Under the pieces are notes generated by a model. It was not told the origin of the DNA and did no database searches. It was given only the letters and a program-made list of their open reading frames with translations. A DNA stretch of 64,000 bases from the NCBI GenBank assembly GCA_028641055.1, contig JAPCYS010003792.1, positions 45,373 through 109,372 on the forward strand, given 5' to 3'. Shown in pieces: positions 47,789-59,686 of this stretch. Every line of letters starts with the position of its first letter. Within the stretch, counting starts at the first letter, position 1. The translations under genes and the position numbers were made by a program. Source of the stretch: Alopecurus myosuroides (taxonomy: Eukaryota; Streptophyta; Magnoliopsida; Poales; Poaceae).

Positions 47789-48928
47789 CTAAGTATAATA
47801 CGGACGCAGCTGAGCCACGTTCCATGGTCTATCTCTTTCTTGCATAGATGAAGTGGTGTGTGCGGTGTCATTGACTGTAGCCGACTCTTCCCTTGCATCT
47901 ATTAAATAATATGATCCGTTATGTAGGCTCCGGCTTACGATAAATGGTCCTTCCCATGGTGGTGATAATTTGTGTTTTCCTTCGTTTGACTGTACCAGAC
48001 GCAGAACCAAGTCTCCTTCCTGGAATACCCGGGTCTTCACACGCCGGCTATGATACCTCCGTAGGTCTTGCTGATATATGGCTGATCTTTCCAGGGCTTG
48101 TTCTGCATCCGATAGAGCCGTAAGCCAGAAAAATCCGTGTCGATAAGCTTTAGCCACCAGAGACCTTGTAGATGCATGATGCCCACAGTCGCCTTCGTGT
48201 ATCTCCTTGAGAATCTGTCGGCCTTCTTCTGGTGCTACGCAGCGCAAGAAGACTCCTGTTGCGCTTCTCTTGTATAATTCTCCATTGATGATTGAATACC
48301 CCTTTGCTCGCCTCAGAATTTGTCTTGCTAGTACCTCCTGTTCTGGTAACTCGCCCCGTGATAGATAGGCCAGGTATGGTTCTGTCCACTCGGGGATGGC
48401 ATGTACTGTGGCCACGTACTCCAAATCCGGGTCTTGGTTTGCCAGTTCTTCCTCAGACTCAGCTTTAACTGATGGTCGCCACAATTCATCCAGGAACACA
48501 TTAGGTGGAACCGGCTCTCTACGCGAGCCGAGTCTAGCGAGTGCGTCTGCTGCCTCGTTTTTTCTTCTGTCTATGTGCTCCACCTCATACCCGGAAAAGC
48601 ACCCGGCAACCCTGTCGACCTCCCTGCGATATGCTGCCATAGTTGCATCCTTTCTGTCCCAAGTTCCCGATACCTGTTGTACCACAAGATCCGAATCTCC
48701 GAAGCATCGTATCCTTCTAATGTTCATTTCCTTAGCTACCTTTAAACCATGCAACAGGGCCTCATACTCGGCCACATTGTTTGAGCAATCGAAGTGAATT
48801 TGCAGTACGTAACTCAATTTGTCTCCCCTGGGCGATGTCAGTACTACTCCAGCTCCTGATCCCTCATATTGCTTTGACCCATCGAAGTGCATGGTCCATG
48901 ACTCGGACTTTGGAACTGTGGTAACCAT
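47789..48928 (-). pseudogene. Second (archaeal-type) RNase H and integrase ends of element C, integrase core deleted
   Basis: This open frame of 379 codons encodes an RNase H with its acidic set visible (HFDGS, VAEYEAL, FGDSDLV, NEAADAL). A linker follows, then an integrase zinc-binding segment (EIHEGDCGHHASTRSLVAKAYRHGFFW). The next recognisable part (LRRYHSRRVKTRVFQEGDLVLR) belongs to the integrase C-terminal domain, so the whole DDE core is missing without loss of frame. The chain ends at VAQLRPYYT. The duplicated RNase H is diagnostic of Tat/Ogre-type elements. Integration needs enzyme from elsewhere. Confidence 0.8.
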
Positions 48929-48956
48929 ACCTGTATGTGTCCAATCGTTAACGAAA

Positions 48957-50290
48957 TCAACTAAAGCTTGAGACTTGATTGCTGACCTGGGTTCGTAGTT
49001 GATATGATAATCTCCCCTCTATTGCCCACTTGGCTATTCTTCCCGTAGCGTCCGAGTTTCTGATAATATCCGACATTGGTATTGAGCTGACCACCGTTAT
49101 AGGATGTTCTTGGAAATACGGCTTCAATTTCCTGCTGGCCATGAAGACTCCGAACACCAACTTTTGCCAATGTGGATAGCGCTGCTTCGCTTCTGATAAT
49201 ACTTCACTGACGTAGTAAACCGGCCTCTGAACCGGGTAACCTTTCCCGTCCTCTTTGCGTTCCACGACAACCACTGCGCTAACGGCTCGGGGGCCAGCTG
49301 CCACGTATAGCAACATAGGCTCTTTAGGACCCGGCGCCGCTAGTACTGGTGCTTCAGATAATTGCTTCTTTAGTGCTTCAAACGCTTCATCTGCCTCTTC
49401 GTCCCATACGAATTTATCCGATTTTCGCAAGATCCGATACAAGGGTATTGCTTTTTCTCCGAGTCTAGATATGAACCGACTCAAGGCTGCTACACAGCCC
49501 GTGAGCTTTTGAACATGCTTCAAGTTCTCCGGCTTTTTCAAGCTCTGGATTGCCTTGATTTTATCTGGATTTGCCTCAATTCCTCTCTCGGACACTATGA
49601 AGCCGAGTAATTTCCCAGCCGGAACTCCGAACACGCACTTTGTTGGATTAAGTTTCATCTGGTACCTCCTCAGGTTTTTGAATGTCTCCTTTAGATCATC
49701 GATAAATGTCTCCGCCTTCCTGGTCTTGATGACCACGTCATCCACATAAGCATGGACGTTACGTCCGATTTGGTCCTCGAAGCACTTTTGAATACACCGT
49801 TGGTAAGTTGCGCCAGCGTTCTTCAGCCCAAATGTCATAGTTTTATAACAAAAGGCCCCAAACGGGGTTATGAATGATGTTTTCTCCCAATCCTCCCTTT
49901 TGAGCCTAATCTGATGATACCCGGAATATGCGTCCAGGAAGCATAACAGATCGCTTCCAGCTACTGCGTCTATAATCTGATCTATCCTTGGGAGCGCAAA
50001 TGGATCCTTTGGGCAATGCTTGTTAAGACTGGTGAAGTCAATGCACATCCTCCACTCGTTGGTCTTTTTCATCACCAGGACCGGGTTAGCCAACCAATCC
50101 GGGTGGAATACTTCCATGATAAAGCCGGCTGCCAGTAGCCGAGCGATTTCTTCGCCTATAGCTTTCCTTCTTTCCTCATTCATTTTCCTCAAACCTTGTT
50201 TCACGGGCCTAGACTTGGGATCCACATGCAAACTGTGCTCAGCCAATTCTGTAGGGATACCCGGCATGTCGCTGGGTGTCCAGGCAACAC
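48957..50290 (-). pseudogene. Reverse transcriptase and first RNase H of element C
   Basis: The frame carries RT motifs in order: NPVLVMKKTNEWRMCIDF, LDAYSGYHQI, FGLKNAGATYQR and the catalytic YVDD (AYVDDVVIK), then the connection and an RNase H domain (MLLYVAAGPRAVSAVV, YYVSEVLSEAKQRYP). It is separated from the protease by a one-base loss near 50286 and from the downstream RNase H by another frameshift near 49010. Otherwise it is well preserved. It copies element RNA into DNA in the virus-like particle. Confidence 0.82.
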
Positions 50291-51247
50291 ATCTGCATTC
50301 GAGCGAATGAACTCCACGAGCGCTCCCTCCTGCTCTTTCCCCAGGTTAGACCCTATGGTAAACTGCTTAGTGGAATCCCCTTCGACAAAATCTACCTTCT
50401 TGGTGTCTTGCGCTGCCTTGAATTTTGCTCTCTCATCCTCAGTATTCGGCTTTTTCAAGGCTGTTCTATCGTCCGGGTTTACTTGAGACCGGTAATATTC
50501 GAGCTCTTCCTTCCTGCATGCCTGCTCGGCCATAACTGAATCTCCTTCGTCGCACTCGGCCGCTATATCCCGGCTCCCATATATAGTGATGGTCCGTTTA
50601 GGACCCGGGATCTTCAGCTGTAAATACACGTAGCATGGCCTAGCCAGGAATTGGGCGTAAGCCGGCCTCCCCAACAGCGCATGGTAAGGACTGCGCAACT
50701 TGACTACCTCGAACGTGAGCCACTCCACTCGATAATTGTCCGTCGATTCTCCGAAAGCAACTTCCAAGGTGATCCTTCCCTCGGGGCTTGCCGAGTGACC
50801 CGGTACGATCCCGTGAAAGATTGTTGAACTTTTCTGCAGCTGGGACTCTTTGAGGCTCATCCGTAAGAAGGTCTCCCAATAAAGGATGTTGATGCTGCTT
50901 CCACCGTCCATCAGGACCTTCTTCAGCTCGTAACCATTAACCTGTGGAGCAACCACCAACGCCAAGACTCCTGGACGCTCCACCTTTTCCGGATGATCTC
51001 TTCTACTCCACGTTATCTCTTGTTCTGCCCATCTAAGATATCCCGGCGCGGCTGATGAAACCGAGCTTGCCGCTTGCTTTGACGCCTCTTTGTTCCTGCT
51101 AGAAGTTCCTGTAGTATGCACATGATATTGTCCCTTTAGGTTAGTTGTTCGTACCGTGTCGACGAAGATATTGATCCGGCCGATCTTCAATATAAATCCG
51201 GACTCGAGGTAATCCGATTCTGGCCCCCAGCCGGGATCGTCCGCCAA
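50201..51247 (-). pseudogene. Protease region of element C polyprotein, gag absent
   Basis: After the primer site the frame codes a short leader (PASKGVYITGEARKGMENL), a stop at 51257-51259, GWGPESDYLESG, then directly the spacer and an aspartic protease-like domain with LMDGGSSINILY (DGGS active site, normally DTG/DSG) and HALLGRPAYAQF. No gag domain fits into the roughly 100 residues available. The same layout is found in element D at 62822-64000. The frame is lost at 50286. Confidence 0.75.
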
Positions 51248-51341
51248 CTTTTCTTCTTAGTGGTCGATGTAGGTTTCGCCAATGACAAGATTCTCCATGC
51301 CCTTCCGAGCTTCTCCCGTGATGTAGACACCTTTGGACGCA

Positions 51342-51360
51342 GGCCCCACGGTGGGCGCCA
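51342..51360 (-). promoter_or_regulatory. Primer binding site of element C
   Basis: TGGCGCCCACCGTGGGGCC lies two bases inside the 5' LTR. This type of site is usual for the Tat/Athila group. Confidence 0.7.
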
Positions 51361-51362
51361 AC

Positions 51363-51840
51363 TGTCGTGGGATAATCACGGCAGATGTTACCAGGGGTAA
51401 CTGATCTTGGGGCAAGTCGACACAGGCGTTCGGGAGAGGGTTTAGCTCAAAGGAAGACATGATACAACTTGATATGACAGCCGGCAATCGAAGTCGCCGG
51501 TTCTCTATTCTCGATACAATAACTCGATTAGGGTTTACACTGGATACTCGATATCACTCGATATTGCTAAGGCTCTCGAATCTCTAGATCTCTATCTATA
51601 CCCGGGGGTCGGTTTATATAGCTCCCGTACCCCCTAACTTACTTTACAAGGCACACCCGGGTCCTTCCCAGACACGGCGTGCCAACCCTAACTTTCCTTT
51701 ACAACACCCACAATCCGGGTCACCAGGCCCACGAGCTTGGGCCTTCACAAACATCTTTATTCCTAACCGTATCCTACTCACCGTCTCTGGGCCGGGTTAT
51801 TCCTCGGATCTTGGCATACCGGGTTAGCATCCCCCCATCA
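51363..51840 (-). repeat. Right (5') LTR of element C
   Basis: Its length is the same as the left LTR (478 bp), with five substitutions and no indel by eye. An open frame starting at 51487 runs out of the LTR through the primer site into the interior. Confidence 0.9.
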
Positions 51841-53933
51841 AGTTCAGCCTCAAAGTAAATCAAGAGACATGCGCAGAGACTCAAAGCATCAACTGCTCTG
51901 TTGGTGGCTCCAGATTTGTGCACAATGAGATAATTGAAACTCTCCAAATATGTTTCCCATATTTCTAGCATGCGATCCACATGCTTTTGATTTCTAAAAT
52001 GCTTCAATGATTAATGGTCAGGATATACAATAAACTCTTTAGGTAACAAATAAACTTCCCAACTCTTAAAGCCCTGAAAAAAGCATATAATTCTTGCTGA
52101 TATGTACTCCACTTTGCCTTCCTTCGCTTAGCTTAACACTGAAGAAAGCAATGGGTCTTCGTTCTTGAGATAGAACAACCCCTATGCCTATGCCACTTGC
52201 ATCGCGCTCTAGCTCAAAAGTCTTACTAAAATCAGGTAGCGCCAAGACGGGCCCTTGTGGGAATTTTTTCTTTATCTCTTTGAAACTAGCCTTAGCGGAT
52301 TCATTCCATTGAAATTTTCCTTTCTTTACACATTGAGTGATTGGTGCCATGATGGTACTGAAATTTTTCACAAACCGCCTATAGAAAGTTGCAAGACCAT
52401 GAAAACTTCTCACCTCTGAAATGGTCTTTATAGTTTCCATTCTTTGTTTGCTTCAACTTTGGAGTCATCAACATGAATTCCCTCACTAGTTATTACAAAC
52501 CCCAAGAAGAGAAGTTGTGTTTGAAGGAAAACACATATCTTCAAGTTGACATATATTTCGTTTTCCTTTAGTACCCATAGCACCTTACGAATGTGGCCCA
52601 AGTGTTCATCTTCATCCCTGCTGCATATTAAGATATCATCAAAATAAACCACAACAAAGTGGGATAAGAAGGGTCGAAGTACCTCGTTCATCAAGTGCAT
52701 CAAGGTACTTGGTGCATTTGAGAGTCCAAATGGCATGATCATCCATTCAAACAACCCTTCCGTTTTCTTGAATGATGTATTCCATTCATCCCCAGATCTG
52801 ATGCAAATTTGATGATATCTACTCCTTAAATCCAGCTTTGTGAACACTATGCCCCGCTAAGCTGATCTAACATGTCATACAAATGGGGGATAGGAAATCG
52901 ATGGTGATCTTGTTGATGGCTCTACTATCCGTACACATGAGCCAAGATCCATATTTCTTTGGCGTGATTAAAGCTGATACAACACATGGAATCATACTTT
53001 CTCGAATGTGCCCTTTTTGCAGCAATTCCTCTACCTTTTCCTTTAGTATAGCATGCTCCTTCGGGATCATCTGGTAGTATAGAAGATTAGGAAGACTTGT
53101 TCCCGGAATTAAGTCCATTTGGTGTTGAATTCCTCTCATTGGCGGTAGGCCTTGTGTCTCGCCAAGTATGCTCTGAAATTCAGACAGTAGACCATGTACC
53201 TTTGCTGGAATTTCGATCAGCAATTGTTCTTAACCTTTCAGCATAAGTGTAGCACACAAATTTTCCTCCTTTAAGTCTTCCATAAATCCACTAGAGGTGT
53301 GAGAAATAGTTAACATGCTTCTCCCCTCCTCCTTAGAGTTATTATGATCTGATTGGTTTGGTGGAATGATGATCTTTCGCTTGTTCCAAGTGAAAGAGTA
53401 AGAATTTTGCTTCCCTTTGTGCGTAGTATTCACATCAAACTGCCAAGGTCTTCCAAGAAGTACATGGCCGACATCCATGTCAACGACATCACACATCACA
53501 TTAGATTGATACTACTTACCCATGGAGAATGGAAAGTTGCATTTCTTGGTGATCCTCATATTCATCCCTTTCTTGATCCATCCAACTGCAACGGCCAATC
53601 ACTAATTTACATACCTTGTGATTCACCATGCAATTTCTCTCAAATATTTTCTTCCACTGTGTGTTGTCGGGTTGTGGTGTCGAGCACAAGAGACGCCGAA
53701 TCACACATATCACCACTTCACCCTCTTCTTCACAAAAATCTTGTCCTTCTACATCTTCACATTCACACTGTTCGTCATCGTCATCCTCATGGATAGTTGT
53801 GTTGACGAATTTCCTCAGTGGGCACTTGCTAAATACATGCCCCTCTTAACCGCATTTATAGCATTTTATCACATGCTTTGATGAGTTCCATGAGTAGGTT
53901 TCCCGGAAGGGGCTCCATCTCAATGAGGAAGAA
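51841..53933 (-). pseudogene. Chromovirus-like gypsy element B: gag end, protease, RT and RNase H
   Basis: In minus orientation: a gag zinc knuckle at about 53880-53835 (CYKCG, stop, EGHVFSKC), a protease region ending in GHVLLGRPWQFDV (53470), the RT leader (LPPMRGIQHQMDLIPG, 53150), RT with [24 protein letters not shown] and [10 protein letters not shown] (52640), then RNase H ([17 protein letters not shown], 52230) and FNYLIVHKSGATNRAVDAL near 51900. Stops and frameshifts separate the pieces. The RT motifs are of the CRM/Reina chromovirus kind. C interrupts at 51841 and E at 53934; the 5' LTR is missing from view. Confidence 0.78.
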
Positions 53934-54325
53934 TGTGGGGGGCGCTCTGAGACGAGGACACGGGGGTTTACCCAGGTTTAGGTTAGCCGGAGGGCTCCCT
54001 ACTTCCTGCAAATCAACTATGACAACAATTGCCAGACAGAAGTTACAATGACCTAGGTAGATTGAGTCTAGATCTAATCTACCTAGGGTTTCTCCCGTCC
54101 AGCTTTATATAGAGAGATGGATCAGGTCTTACAGGGATATCATCCATACAAATAACGAAACCTATAATCTACAGTCATCCGGATCCCAAGACCCGGATGG
54201 GCTTGCAGCTGTCATCCTGGATGCAATCCTACACTTCGTCCCAATTGGTCCTTTGGCTTTGGGCCTGCCTTCATGGTCCGGCCTTCTGGATGCCAGGAGA
54301 TACCCCATTCTAGATATCCCCAATC
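53934..54325 (-). repeat. 3' LTR of element E
   Basis: The LTR is 392 bp. In element orientation it starts GATTGGGGATATC, decayed from a TG start, and ends CCCACA. It contains TTTATATAG near 54110 on the + strand. Confidence 0.55.
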
Positions 54326-54728
54326 GTAGCCCCCGGGAAGGTTAAGGAACTTTTCTCCGCCGTTGGTTTCCGTCAAAGCTGGACGACGGACTTTGTTTCC
54401 TTAGGATTCCCCAGCAAATCACGTTAATTGTCAACGTGATCCGTCATTTAGAAATAAAGTTGGACTTTCTCCATCAAGCCTTCTCCATGTAGGAGTTCTG
54501 CCCCGGACGAAGAGATTTGATAGCTAAAGTGCGCCTGGATCGTCCGCACGTTTCTCGGAGCATTAATGTTCGGACAGAAACGGTAGGCAATAATCATCCC
54601 TACAATTTTGGCATTGGAACCGAGAAGTGCTGAGCGGCAACGGTCGTGCGGGTGACACGCGTTCAATCCGCGCCGCGTGGCACGTATCCAGCGCTGTCAC
54701 CGTTGAGGCCATGATTTAGCCGTTGGGG
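54326..54728. other. Element E non-coding stretch upstream of the antisense gene
   Basis: It holds the polypurine tract and presumed upstream promoter sequence of the antisense gene. No coding sequence is recognised. Confidence 0.4.
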
Positions 54729-56636
54729 TTATAAAAATCCCCCGACCCGCAGCTTTCTTCTTCCTTCCCACATCACTCGCTCCCATATCCACAGCGCCCA
54801 AAATCCCCTCGCTTCACCGAGAACAGGGAACACATTGCTGAGACGACCAAGCTCCAGCAGCGCATGATCAAACATGGCCTCTGGGAATGTTCCTTCCGTG
54901 GAGACGGAACGACGGTGGGGGAAGGATCTTCTGCGGCAGCCGCAGCCGCGGTGATTGCATCATCGACACCACAACCATCTCCTCCTTCATCCCAAGTGGC
55001 TCCTTCCCCGGTGGGGCACACGCTCGAGCCCACGTTCGCATCGGTGGTGGAAAAAGGCAAAGCGACTACAGCGAATGACGTCGCCACGCTGGAATCCCAC
55101 ACCGGTGTGGAGGAAGAGGGCGGCGTTGAGGTTCCTCCTCAGCGCCAATGACTATTGGCTCCCCAGCACGATCACTAAGGCGGAGCTGTAGCGATTCGAG
55201 GACAACGGATTCCTCCCCCAGAAGAAATGGCGAAGCGCTGAGGGGGACGTGGAGCCCAAGCCCAGGGGCGACGAACGCGTCATCCTCCTTTGGAACCTTC
55301 AACCTGGGTTAGGATTTCCGCCATCCACGATTTTTCTTTCTGTTCTGGAATATTACGACGTCCAGCCACACAACCTGATGCCAAATAGAATTCTATATAT
55401 AGCTGCCTTCCAGGCCCTATTCGAGGGCTATTTAGGAATTAAGCCTAGTTTAGAGTTTTTGAAGTATTGCTTCTACGTTAGAAGAGAGCCGTATGGCAAA
55501 GACGGACTTAAGGTATGCAGAACCATTAACCTCAACCTTCACCGAAAGAGGGAAATATTGTTCCCCTAAGTACCTAAGTCTGATTCCGTCAAGTTCTGGT
55601 CATCCACATTTTTCTACGTGAATGACGTAACCTTCCCGTCAAAGACCACGGGGTTTCCGCCATTCATCAATGGCGCAGCTGTCCCCAAGGACAGCTGGAA
55701 AGAAGACGTCGTCCGGATGCTACTAGCGGACTTGGAGAAGATAAAAAGGCGGATCATGAAGCTCACTTCGTTGGATCCTGAACTCAACGGAGCGGATATG
55801 GTGCTTTGCTGGTTCCGACGAAGGATCCAGCCTCTTGCCCATCGTGAAGGAAATTTTTTGTGCCAGTACGCTTGGACGTCGGATCCCCTGCATTGCACCC
55901 CAAAGGAGCTGGAAAAGGCGAACCTCAAGCAGTCCGTCAATTTGATGATCAATGTCCGAGGCCAATACAACGAACTGGTGCCTATGTACACTGCGGGGAA
56001 TCCGCCACCCGTCGTAAGTACCTTTCTCCTTTTTGTTTTTGTTTTTTCTGCTTTATTCGATATTTTCTACGATTTTAACTTGTAGTACCAATTTATGTTT
56101 GCAATTTTCTCAGCTCTTGGATAAGCATCTTTCCTCTCCAGGGGATTTGGTGGCGAAGAAGAAGCAGAAGGAAAAAAGCGAATTTCGACGTCCCGGAGCT
56201 CCCCAGGATTACCCGGAAGCGCGCGTGCAAAATCCCGGATGACGCTCAGGTTATCAACCTCGAAGGAGCGAACGTCGAGGCCTCATCGTAAGTTTTCCGC
56301 CTTTCATTCGTTCTTTTTTCTTTCACCATTTACCCTTTCCCTTTTGGCTCTTCTTCGCCATTTTTCGTATGTTTTTTTCTTCTCTTTCTTAGCCTCCAGA
56401 CCGTCTCTCTGCAATCGCGGAAGAAGAAGGTCACTTCCTGCTGTCCGCGTGGCTCTCATGCTTTCGACGAAAACCCCGTTGTTCTCGAACAGGGAACTTC
56501 ATTGATCCTTTAGAAGATGCAGAGCACAGCCAGCCGGAGGCCTCCGACGAAGAGGCTTTGGCAAGGGCGGCCGCTGCGGGAAGATACTTCGTACGCAAAG
56601 ACAAGGAGACAATGGATCTTCCGGCGTTTGAGGAAT
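54729..56636 (+). pseudogene. Antisense gene of element E (putative gypsy-type transposon domain), truncated
   Basis: A TATA-like TTATAAAAA lies near 54729. The N-terminal part (54864-55150) is Ala/Pro/Ser-rich. The diagnostic domain follows in one frame: GFPPSTIFLSVLEYY, PNRILYIAAFQALFEGYLGI, EFLKYCFYVRREP, then, after a stop at 55567-55569, FFYVNDVTFP and LNLHRKR-type segments. Splice sites fit introns at 56014-56113 and 56288-56392. A stop also replaces the Gln of an LQRFEDNG-like motif near 55188. Element G removes the 3' end. It is homologous in kind to the antisense gene of element C. Confidence 0.62.
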
Positions 56637-58246
56637 TGATATGTCTCAAACGTATCTATAATTTCTGATGTTCCATGTTGGTTTCATGCCATATTCTACA
56701 TATTTCTTATACACTTTATGTCATTTTTATGGATTTTATGGGACTAACCTATTGATAAGATGCCATAGAGCCAGTTCCTATTTTCTGATGTTTTTCTTTC
56801 AGAAAAGTTGTTCTGGAAATATTCTCGGAATTGGACGAAACAAAATCCCAGAGTCTTAGAAAGTCGTCACGTACATGGAGTCCGGAGGAGACCCGGACGG
56901 GGGCCTCACACCATAGGGGGGAGCGCCCCCTGGCCGCGCCAGCTGGTGGTGTGGCCGCCTGGCCACCCACCGACCTTGCCCTCTCGCCTATTTAAGCTCC
57001 TCCATGGGTTAACCCTAAACACCTAAGCCTTTTCGACCAAAAAGATCTGTAGCCACCGTCATCGTCAACCCTAGTTCGGGAGGGTTCTAGAGCTCTCCCT
57101 GGCACCTTGCCGGGAGGGGGAATCATCACCGGAGAGCTCTTCATCACCATGGCTACCTCCGGAGTGATGCGTGAGTAGTTCATCCCTAGACTACAGGTCC
57201 ATAGCAGTAGCTAGATGGTTGTTCTCGCCTCTTTATCCCTCATGTTTAGATCTTGTGAGCTTCCTAACATGATCAAGATCATCTTATTGTAATGCTACAT
57301 GTTGTGTTTGCTGGGATCCAATGAATATTGAATGCTATGTCCAATGATTATCAATCTATCATGTTCTTCCATGTGCATGTTATTATGATCTTGCGTACTC
57401 TCTGTTACTAGTAGATGCTCTGGCCAAGTTGATGCTTGTAACTCCAAGAGGGATTATTTATGCTCGATAGTGGGTTCATGCCTCCCTTTCACTCACGCTC
57501 AGGTGACAGAAACGTAACGGGTGGGGGATGTGCTGTTGCCATTAGGGATAAAACAACAATGCTTTGTCTAAGGATAATTTTATTGTTTACATTACACACT
57601 TTGCTTAATGCAATTATCCGTTGCTTGCAACATAATACCCAAAGTTTTCTCGGATGACACTCTGAGGGTGGATTATTAGTCATAGATGCAGTTGGATAAC
57701 GGTGTATGTATCTTGTTGTAATGCCCGCATGAATCACGTAGTAATCATCATGTCATGCATACGCACTACGATGTAACCTTTATACCTGTCGATTGCCCAG
57801 TTGTAATTTGTTTACCCAGCATGTTATCTATCTATTTTGGAGAGACACCTCTAGTGAACCGTGGACCCCGATCCATTTATTTACACTGATATACAACCAC
57901 TGCAACCATTGTTTTCCTACTGCAATTATTGTTCTCTTTCATCTACTACAAACAAGTACTACTTTCCACACTATATGTCTAATTCTTTATTTCAGCAAAA
58001 CCGGTGAGATTGACAACCTCACAGCTTCATTGGGGAAAATTAATTTTATTGTGTTGTGTAGATTCCACATTGTTGTTGAACTGGTAGTGCGCCCTGCCAA
58101 CATCAGTTGCATCAACCTTCAGAAGTATTTCTTTCTCCTACTGGTCGATTCAACCTTGGTTTCTTTCTGAGGGAAAACTTGTCGCAACACTCTTCATAAC
58201 CTTTCTCTTGGGGTTTCCCAACGAGTGCACACCTGCACCATCAACA
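56637..58246 (+). repeat. 5' LTR of element G
   Basis: The 1,610-bp LTR runs from TGATATGTCTC to TGCACCATCAACA. A TATA-like CTATTTAAG lies near 56988. The end is placed from the primer site eight bases further on. Confidence 0.65.
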
Positions 58247-58253
58247 AGTTTTC

Positions 58254-58270
58254 TGGCGCCGTTGCCGGGG
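58254..58270 (+). promoter_or_regulatory. Primer binding site of element G
   Basis: TGGCGCCGTTGCCGGGG is the usual Athila-type primer site. Confidence 0.75.
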
Positions 58271-58440
58271 AGGAAGAGGATTTATGCAAGGGAAGTCTCT
58301 CGCCTCCAATCTCTTTACTTTGTTTTTGTTTTGCTTAGTTTATTTTATTTTGTCTTGTTTGCTTCTCTCTATCAAAAACACAAAAAAATTAGTTCTTATT
58401 CTAGTTGTTATTTTTATCCTGTTTTTCATCTTGTTAAAAT

Positions 58441-59548
58441 GAGTACCCATGAGAACACTAAGTTGTGTGACTTCACTAGCAAAAACAATAATGATTTTAT
58501 TAGCACACCTATTGCTCCATCTCCTCCTACTGCTGACTTTTATGAGATTAAGCCTGCACTGTTAAATCTTGTTATGAGAGAGCAATTTTCTGGTGTTAGT
58601 ACTGATGATGCTGCTGCTCATCTTAATATTTTTTTTGAACTCCGTGAAATGCAAAAATATAAGGATGTAGATGGATATATTATTAAACTGAAATTGTTTC
58701 CTTTCTCTTTGAGAGGAAGAGCTAAAGAATGATTGCTATCTTTGCCTAGAAATAGTATTGATTCATGGCCTAAATGTAAAGATGCTTTCATTGGAAAATA
58801 TTATCCTCCTGCTAAGATTATATCCTTAAGAAGTAGCATTGTGAATTTAAGCAACTTGATAATGAGCATGTTGCTAAAGCATGGGAAAGAATGAAATCTT
58901 TAGTGAAGAACTGTCCCACTCATGGACTGACTACTTGGATGATCATCCAAACCTTTTATGCAGGTCTGAATTTTTCTTCAAGAAACCTTCTGGATTCATC
59001 GGCTGGAGGAACCTTTATGTCCATCACTTTGGGCTCTGCAACAAAGCTTTTTGATGATATTATGGTAAATTATTCTGAATGGCACACTGAGAGAGCTCCA
59101 CCAGGTAAGAAGGTAAATTCTGTTGAAGAAACCTCTTCCTTGAGTGATAGACTTGATGCTATTATGTCCATGCTCCTATTGATCCAAACAATGTTCATTT
59201 AGACTCTTTGGTTGCTCAAGAAGAGCATGTTGATGTGAACTTCATTAAAAAAACAATTTCAACAACAATAGAAGTGTACCCTCTGATCTTGAAAACATGC
59301 TTAAGAATTTTATTAGTACACAAACTGCTTTTAACAAATCGGTTGAGGAAAAGTTTGGTAAAATTGATGTTCTTTCTTCTAAAGTTGGTAGCCTTGGTTT
59401 TGATGTTGATCTTCTTAAAATAAAGGTTATGCCTCATGATGTTAAAGAAAGCAAAACTTTGAATGCCATTCAAGTTAGAATTGATGACAATGTTAGGATG
59501 TTAGCTGAATCGCATGCTAGATGGGAAAGAGAAGATGAAATAGCTTGA
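58441..59548 (+). pseudogene. Athila gag of element G
   Basis: The start is MSTHENTKLCDFTSKNN. The gag core includes FEIKP-like FYEIKPALLNLV, the FPFSLRGRAKE segment, a TGA replacing the Trp of the usual KxWL motif at 58730-58732, FIGKYYPPAKIISLR, then a one-base loss near 58848, and MKSLVKNCPTHGL, TFYAGLN and HTERAPPGKKVNSVEE. A coiled-coil-like tail follows to 59548. At least three lesions make it non-functional. It would form the particle shell. Confidence 0.72.
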
Positions 59549-59686
59549 AAGAATAATATAGCTAATGTTTGCACCATTACCACCACTAGTAAAACTAAAG
59601 CTTCTCATGCTAGTAAACCTTTCACTATTAATGGTAAAATAATTGGTGTTGGCAATACCTCCACTTATTCTGTTAAATGTTTAAAA

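Larger units (their letters stand above)
41895..51840 (-). mobile_element. Tat-lineage Ty3/gypsy element C (young, internally deleted)
   Basis: Two 478-bp LTRs are flanked by AGTTC (41890-41894 and 51841-51845). The interior on the minus strand has protease, reverse transcriptase, RNase H, a second archaeal-type RNase H and integrase ends, with gag and the integrase core missing. On the + strand between pol and the 3' LTR is an intron-containing gene. The second RNase H and the antisense gene mark the Tat lineage. The LTRs differ at five sites by my count. It cannot move alone. Confidence 0.9.
53934..56636 (-). mobile_element. Tat-like gypsy element E, 3' part with antisense gene
   Basis: The left end begins TGTGGGGGGCGCTC after AAGAA (53929-53933), the presumed duplication. 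The LTR is 53934-54325, adjoining a polypurine tract (complement of GTAGCCCCCGGG) at 54326-54337. On the + strand an antisense gene follows. Element G cuts it at 56637, so pol is outside the window. E differs from C in LTR sequence and so is another family of the same lineage. Confidence 0.65.
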
